The notes beneath the pieces are model-generated. The model ran no database searches, was not told where the DNA came from, and was given only the letters and a program-made list of their open reading frames with translations. Position numbers and translations under genes: made by a program. A DNA stretch of 64,000 bases from Gemmataceae bacterium (GTDB lineage: Bacteria; Planctomycetota; Planctomycetia; Gemmatales; Gemmataceae), in the NCBI GenBank assembly GCA_019748295.1, contig JAIEPT010000063.1:1-64000 (forward strand), given 5' to 3'. Shown piece by piece: positions 60,973 to 64,000 of this stretch. The first letter of the stretch is position 1. Each line of letters begins with the position of its first letter.

Positions 60973-62481
60973 ATGCTGCGGATCCTTGGCTCACCCAAGC
61001 GATTGTGCGACGGCTTAACCCGGCGCGACATGCTCCATGCCGGCTCGCTGAGCTTTCTGGGACTTGGCCTTGATTCCTTCCTTCGCGCCAAGGAAGTTCA
61101 AGCCGCCCCCTCCCCCGCCGCGATCAACGCCCACTTCGGCCGCGCGAAATCTTGCATCCTTCTGTTTCTCTACGGCTCGCCCAGCCAGCTCGAATGGGCG
61201 GACATGAAGTACGACGCCCCGGTCGAAATCCGCGGCGAACTCGGCGGCATCCGCTCGTCGTTGCCGGGATGCGACGTGTGCGAACTGTTTCCCAACATGT
61301 CGCGCATCATGGACCGCATGACCGTCGTGCGGTCCATGAGCCATCCGTATCCGCTGCACGGCGTCGCCTACGCCACCACGGGCGTCGATGCGATCGATGT
61401 GCCGATGGAACTGAACCCGCGTGACGGAAGGCATTGGCCGTACATCGGCTCCGTGGTCGAGTATCTTGATCGCGCCGAAGCCGATCGCCGGGGCCGTCGT
61501 CGCGAACTGCCCGCCAACATCGCTCTCCCCTGGCCCTTCAGCACCCGGCGTCGCGGCGAGGCGCCTCGTGCGGGTCCGTATGCGGCATTCCTCGGCAACG
61601 CCTACAACCCGCTGTGGACCGAATTCCGCGGCGAAGCGACCGTCACGCTTCCCAAGACGCTCAACGGCGAAGTGCTGGAGATCAAGGAACCCTACGCCGG
61701 CATCAGCCCGGAAAGCCGATTCGTGTTGGCCGAGGGTTCCCGCGTGGAAGGCGATTTGACGCTTGATCGCCTCGATCAACGCCGAACGCTGCTCCAGCAA
61801 TTCGACCGCGCCCGCTCCAATGCGGATGCCGCCGGGGCCGAACGCAATTTCGATCGCTACCGGTCGATGGCTTACGATCTCATCGGCTCCGACAAGATTC
61901 ATCGCGCGCTCGATCTCGAACGCGAACCGCGCGGATTGCGCGAGCGCTACGGCATGACGGTTTTCGGCCAAGCCTCCCTCGCCGCTCGCCGTCTGGTGGA
62001 AGCCGGCTCGCGTTTCGTCAGCGTCTTCTGGGACGAGTTCGGCCTCGCCGGCTCGGGCTGGGATACCCACTGGGAGCACTATCCCCGCATGAAGAACGAA
62101 CTCTGCCCCGGCCTCGACCGAGCATTGTTCGGCCTGATCTCGGACCTCGATCATCGCGGCATGCTCGATGAGACGCTCGTTCTGGTCCTCAGCGAGCATG
62201 GCCGCACGCCGCGGCTCAACAATGCGAAAGGCGCGGGCCGCGATCACTGGTCGCAAGCCTACACCTGCATGCTCGCCGGCGGCGGCATCGCACGCGGCAA
62301 AGTTGTCGGACGCACGGACAAGCAAGGCGGCACTGTGACCGACCGCCCCGTGTCGCCGAAGGACATTCTCGCCACCGCCTACTGGCTGCTCGGCATCGAC
62401 CCCCACACCATGATTCAGGACCGCGCCGGACGCGGCCTTTTCCTCACGCCCGGCAACGTCGCCCACGATCTGCTCGCCTGA
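60973..62481 (+). CDS. DUF1501 protein with Tat signal (second copy)
   Basis: 502 residues. The Tat signal is LTRRDMLHAGSLSFLGLGLD. Body: KSCILLFLYGSPSQLEWADM, RSMSHPYPLHGVAYATTGVD, YGMTVFGQASLAARRLVEAG, WDEFGLAGSGWDTHWEHYPR, LVLVLSEHGRTPRLNNAKGA, GRDHWSQAYTCMLAGGGIAR and the ending YWLLGIDPHTMIQD. It is paralogous to the first DUF1501 protein (46402) but diverged, and lacks the usual gene partners. GGAG lies 5 bases before ATG 60973. Exported enzyme of alkaline phosphatase type; substrate unknown. Confidence 0.92.
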   Translation: MLRILGSPKRLCDGLTRRDMLHAGSLSFLGLGLDSFLRAKEVQAAPSPAAINAHFGRAKSCILLFLYGSPSQLEWADMKYDAPVEIRGELGGIRSSLPGCDVCELFPNMSRIMDRMTVVRSMSHPYPLHGVAYATTGVDAIDVPMELNPRDGRHWPYIGSVVEYLDRAEADRRGRRRELPANIALPWPFSTRRRGEAPRAGPYAAFLGNAYNPLWTEFRGEATVTLPKTLNGEVLEIKEPYAGISPESRFVLAEGSRVEGDLTLDRLDQRRTLLQQFDRARSNADAAGAERNFDRYRSMAYDLIGSDKIHRALDLEREPRGLRERYGMTVFGQASLAARRLVEAGSRFVSVFWDEFGLAGSGWDTHWEHYPRMKNELCPGLDRALFGLISDLDHRGMLDETLVLVLSEHGRTPRLNNAKGAGRDHWSQAYTCMLAGGGIARGKVVGRTDKQGGTVTDRPVSPKDILATAYWLLGIDPHTMIQDRAGRGLFLTPGNVAHDLLA

Positions 62482-62559
62482 CGCCAACTCGCATTGCTCA
62501 GCGTCTGACGTCCAATACGATGTCGAACGCACTCTGCGTTTCGCTTCCTTGGAGAAGTC

Positions 62560-63678
62560 ATGGACCCTCGCTATCACGTGGGCGGAGCCGAGAAACTGCT
62601 GTCGCCGTCCTTGCTCTTCTTCAAGGATATCATCCACCACAACATCGAGCGGATGATCGCCAGGGCCGGTTCGCCCGATCGCCTACGGCCCCACGTCAAG
62701 ACGCACAAGACGCGCGAAATCGTTTGCATGCAGGTGAATGCCGGCATAACGAAACACAAGTGCGCAACGATTGCGGAAGCGGAGATGCTCGCTCAGGCGG
62801 GGGCGTCCGATATCCTCATCGCCTATCCGATGGTCGGGCCCAATATCGAGCGTTTCGCGAAACTTATCCGCATCTACCCCGAATCGAAGTTCTCGTGCCT
62901 CGTCGATCATCCCAAACCGCTCGAGCAGCTTTCGAGCGCGCTGCATTCCGCCGGCCTTTCCGCCGAGGTGCTCGTCGATGTGGATATCGGCCAGCACCGC
63001 ACCGGCATTGCAGTTGGGCCGGAGGCCGTGAAGCTCTACGAACAAATCACTCGCTCGCCGGGGCTTCGGCCAGGCGGACTCCATGCCTACGACGGGCACA
63101 ACCATCAGGAGAAACTTGAGGATCGCGAGAACGCGGTCGTGGGCCCGTTCGATGCGGTGCTTGAGATGCGAGTTTCGCTGATGGACCGCGGAATGCCTGT
63201 GCCTCGCGTGGTAGCAGGGGGCACACCGACGTTCCCCGTCTACCACGACATGCATCACGACGGGCTCGAGTTCTCTCCGGGCACTTGCGTGCTCAACGAT
63301 CACGGCTACGGCTCGAAATACGCGGATCTCAGCGATTTCACGCCCGCCGCGGTTTTGCTGACGCGCGTCGTGAGCCGGCCCGCCCCGAACCGCATCACGC
63401 TCGATCTGGGTCACAAGGCCGTCGCCGGCGACCCTCCCGCGGGCCGGCGCGTTCGCATGTTGAACCTCGGCGAATATCGCGAAGCGACTCACAACGAAGA
63501 GCACCTGGTGCTTGAAACGCCGGACCCGGTGAAGGCCGAGCCCGGCGACGTCTTCTACGCGCTGCCGACGCACATCTGCCCGACCTGCGCGTTGCACAAA
63601 TTCGCGTATGTCGTCAGCGAGGGTGAGGTTCGCGAGCAGTGGACCATCGCCTCACGCGACCGAGTCATCACGATCTAG
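62560..63678 (+). CDS. Fold-type III PLP enzyme, D-threonine aldolase/D-serine dehydratase-like
   Basis: 372 residues. The N-terminal alanine-racemase-like barrel carries the PLP Lys in LRPHVKTHKTREI. AEVLVDVDIGQHRTGIAVGP, GLHAYDGHNHQ and VVAGGTPTFPVYHDM fit the D-threonine aldolase/DSD1 family. The C-terminal metal site HICPTCALHKF carries the His and Cys pair that binds Zn or Mn in this family. It should cleave or dehydrate D-beta-hydroxy amino acids. GGAGAAGTC precedes ATG 62560. It follows the DUF1501 gene by 78 bases with no obvious functional relation. Confidence 0.9.
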   Translation: MDPRYHVGGAEKLLSPSLLFFKDIIHHNIERMIARAGSPDRLRPHVKTHKTREIVCMQVNAGITKHKCATIAEAEMLAQAGASDILIAYPMVGPNIERFAKLIRIYPESKFSCLVDHPKPLEQLSSALHSAGLSAEVLVDVDIGQHRTGIAVGPEAVKLYEQITRSPGLRPGGLHAYDGHNHQEKLEDRENAVVGPFDAVLEMRVSLMDRGMPVPRVVAGGTPTFPVYHDMHHDGLEFSPGTCVLNDHGYGSKYADLSDFTPAAVLLTRVVSRPAPNRITLDLGHKAVAGDPPAGRRVRMLNLGEYREATHNEEHLVLETPDPVKAEPGDVFYALPTHICPTCALHKFAYVVSEGEVREQWTIASRDRVITI

Positions 63679-63690
63679 AGAAGTCCTCAC

Positions 63691-63860
63691 GCTCCGCGTG
63701 AGGTCAGCGGCGATGTAAGGTCTGACCTGTCTTTCGTGGCGACAAGTTTATCTAACTTGTCGGATTCGAAGGCGAAGCCAGACTTTTAAACAAATTACAA
63801 ATTAGATAAACTTGTTTCCGCGGCTGACGGGCCTCACATCGACGCTGACCTCACGCGGAC
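63691..63860. repeat. Nested inverted repeat with an AT-rich inner palindrome
   Basis: Outer arms: CGCTCCGCGTGAGGTCAGCG-GCGATGTAAGG (left, to 63720) against CCTCACATCGACGCTGACCT-CACGCGGACAG (right, from 63832). Inner arms: ACAAGTTTATCTAACTTGT near 63742-63760 against ACAAATTAGATAAACTTGTT near 63799-63817. The spacer between outer and inner pairs is not complementary. The inner AT-rich part is unlike the GC-rich window. It lies after the PLP-enzyme gene. Confidence 0.78.
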
Positions 63861-63932
63861 AGGGGGAGGTTCGCTGTCTTTTCAGACCCAGGGCGAACGC
63901 GGGAGGGGGGTCTGGACATTTTTTACTAGCCC

Positions 63933-63961
63933 TTGACTTGTGCGAACTGGTTCGTTTACAT
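63933..63961 (+). promoter_or_regulatory. Sigma70-like promoter for a gene beyond the window
   Basis: TTGACT (63933-63938), 17-base spacer, TTACAT (63956-63961), pointing toward the right end. No start codon with a ribosome binding site is seen before the end, so the gene it serves lies outside. Confidence 0.5.
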
Positions 63962-64000
63962 TTCGCCCGTCGCTTCAAGGCGTTTGCACCTGGGCCGTTC

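Overview
The window looks like a chromosomal segment of a GC-rich planctomycete, most likely Gemmataceae or a close relative. This rests on family content and not on a marker gene: two DUF1501 proteins, a DUF1559 pilin-like protein, a cytosolic Ser/Thr kinase, tandem fused spermidine-synthase membrane proteins, a giant surface protein with an N-terminal LETLEARLAPA motif, and an FtsK-type ATPase beside WXG100-like proteins. I saw no rRNA, tRNA, CRISPR array, transposase or integrase.

Layout. 1-7.4 kb: rhodanese (-), a charged protein (-), then a GT39-like membrane protein, a complete Lhr helicase and a cupin (+). 7.8-15.5 kb: HAD phosphatase (-) and two paralogous spermidine-synthase fusions (+). 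15.8-20 kb: a membrane-anchored hypothetical (-), a TolB-like propeller (+) and acetoacetyl-CoA synthetase (-). 20.3-40.6 kb: one unbroken minus-strand block. In transcription order it holds a WXG100-like protein, a helical coiled-coil protein, a second WXG100-like protein, a 1275-aa FtsK/EccC-like ATPase, a 3291-aa RTX/beta-repeat surface protein, a CpaC-type secretin, an exported protein and a TadD-like TPR lipoprotein. 40.8-45.6 kb: a PhnD-like binding protein and a DUF1559 protein (+), two small membrane proteins and enolase (-). 46.4-53.6 kb: DUF1501, then a TetR regulator, RND adaptor and RND pump (+). 53.6-64 kb: Ser/Thr kinase and type I phosphodiesterase (-), then HIT, dNTPase, PIN/TRAM, a TPR-like protein, a second DUF1501 and a D-threonine-aldolase-type enzyme (+).

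Two things stand out. First, the minus-strand block looks like a diderm version of a type VII (ESX-like) export module. Two small helical proteins share W-x-D-x5-F, and the ATPase has FtsK-like modules of which only the middle one keeps a Walker A. An orphan secretin and a giant adhesin follow on the same strand. The functional link between these parts is inference. Second, almost every longer gap holds a large inverted repeat with 23-93 bp arms, many equal in length on both sides. Several fall into dispersed families with copies elsewhere in the window, including a ~205 bp MITE-like element in two divergent copies. Two of these palindromes lie between genes of the WXG100/ATPase cluster.

Regulatory signals that can be read directly are a -35/-10 promoter with an operator over the -10 in front of the TetR/RND genes, and mutually exclusive hairpins in the leader of the TPR lipoprotein, one of which would sequester its ribosome binding site. 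Start codons were reassigned from ribosome binding sites and signal peptides wherever the longest reading frame was implausible.
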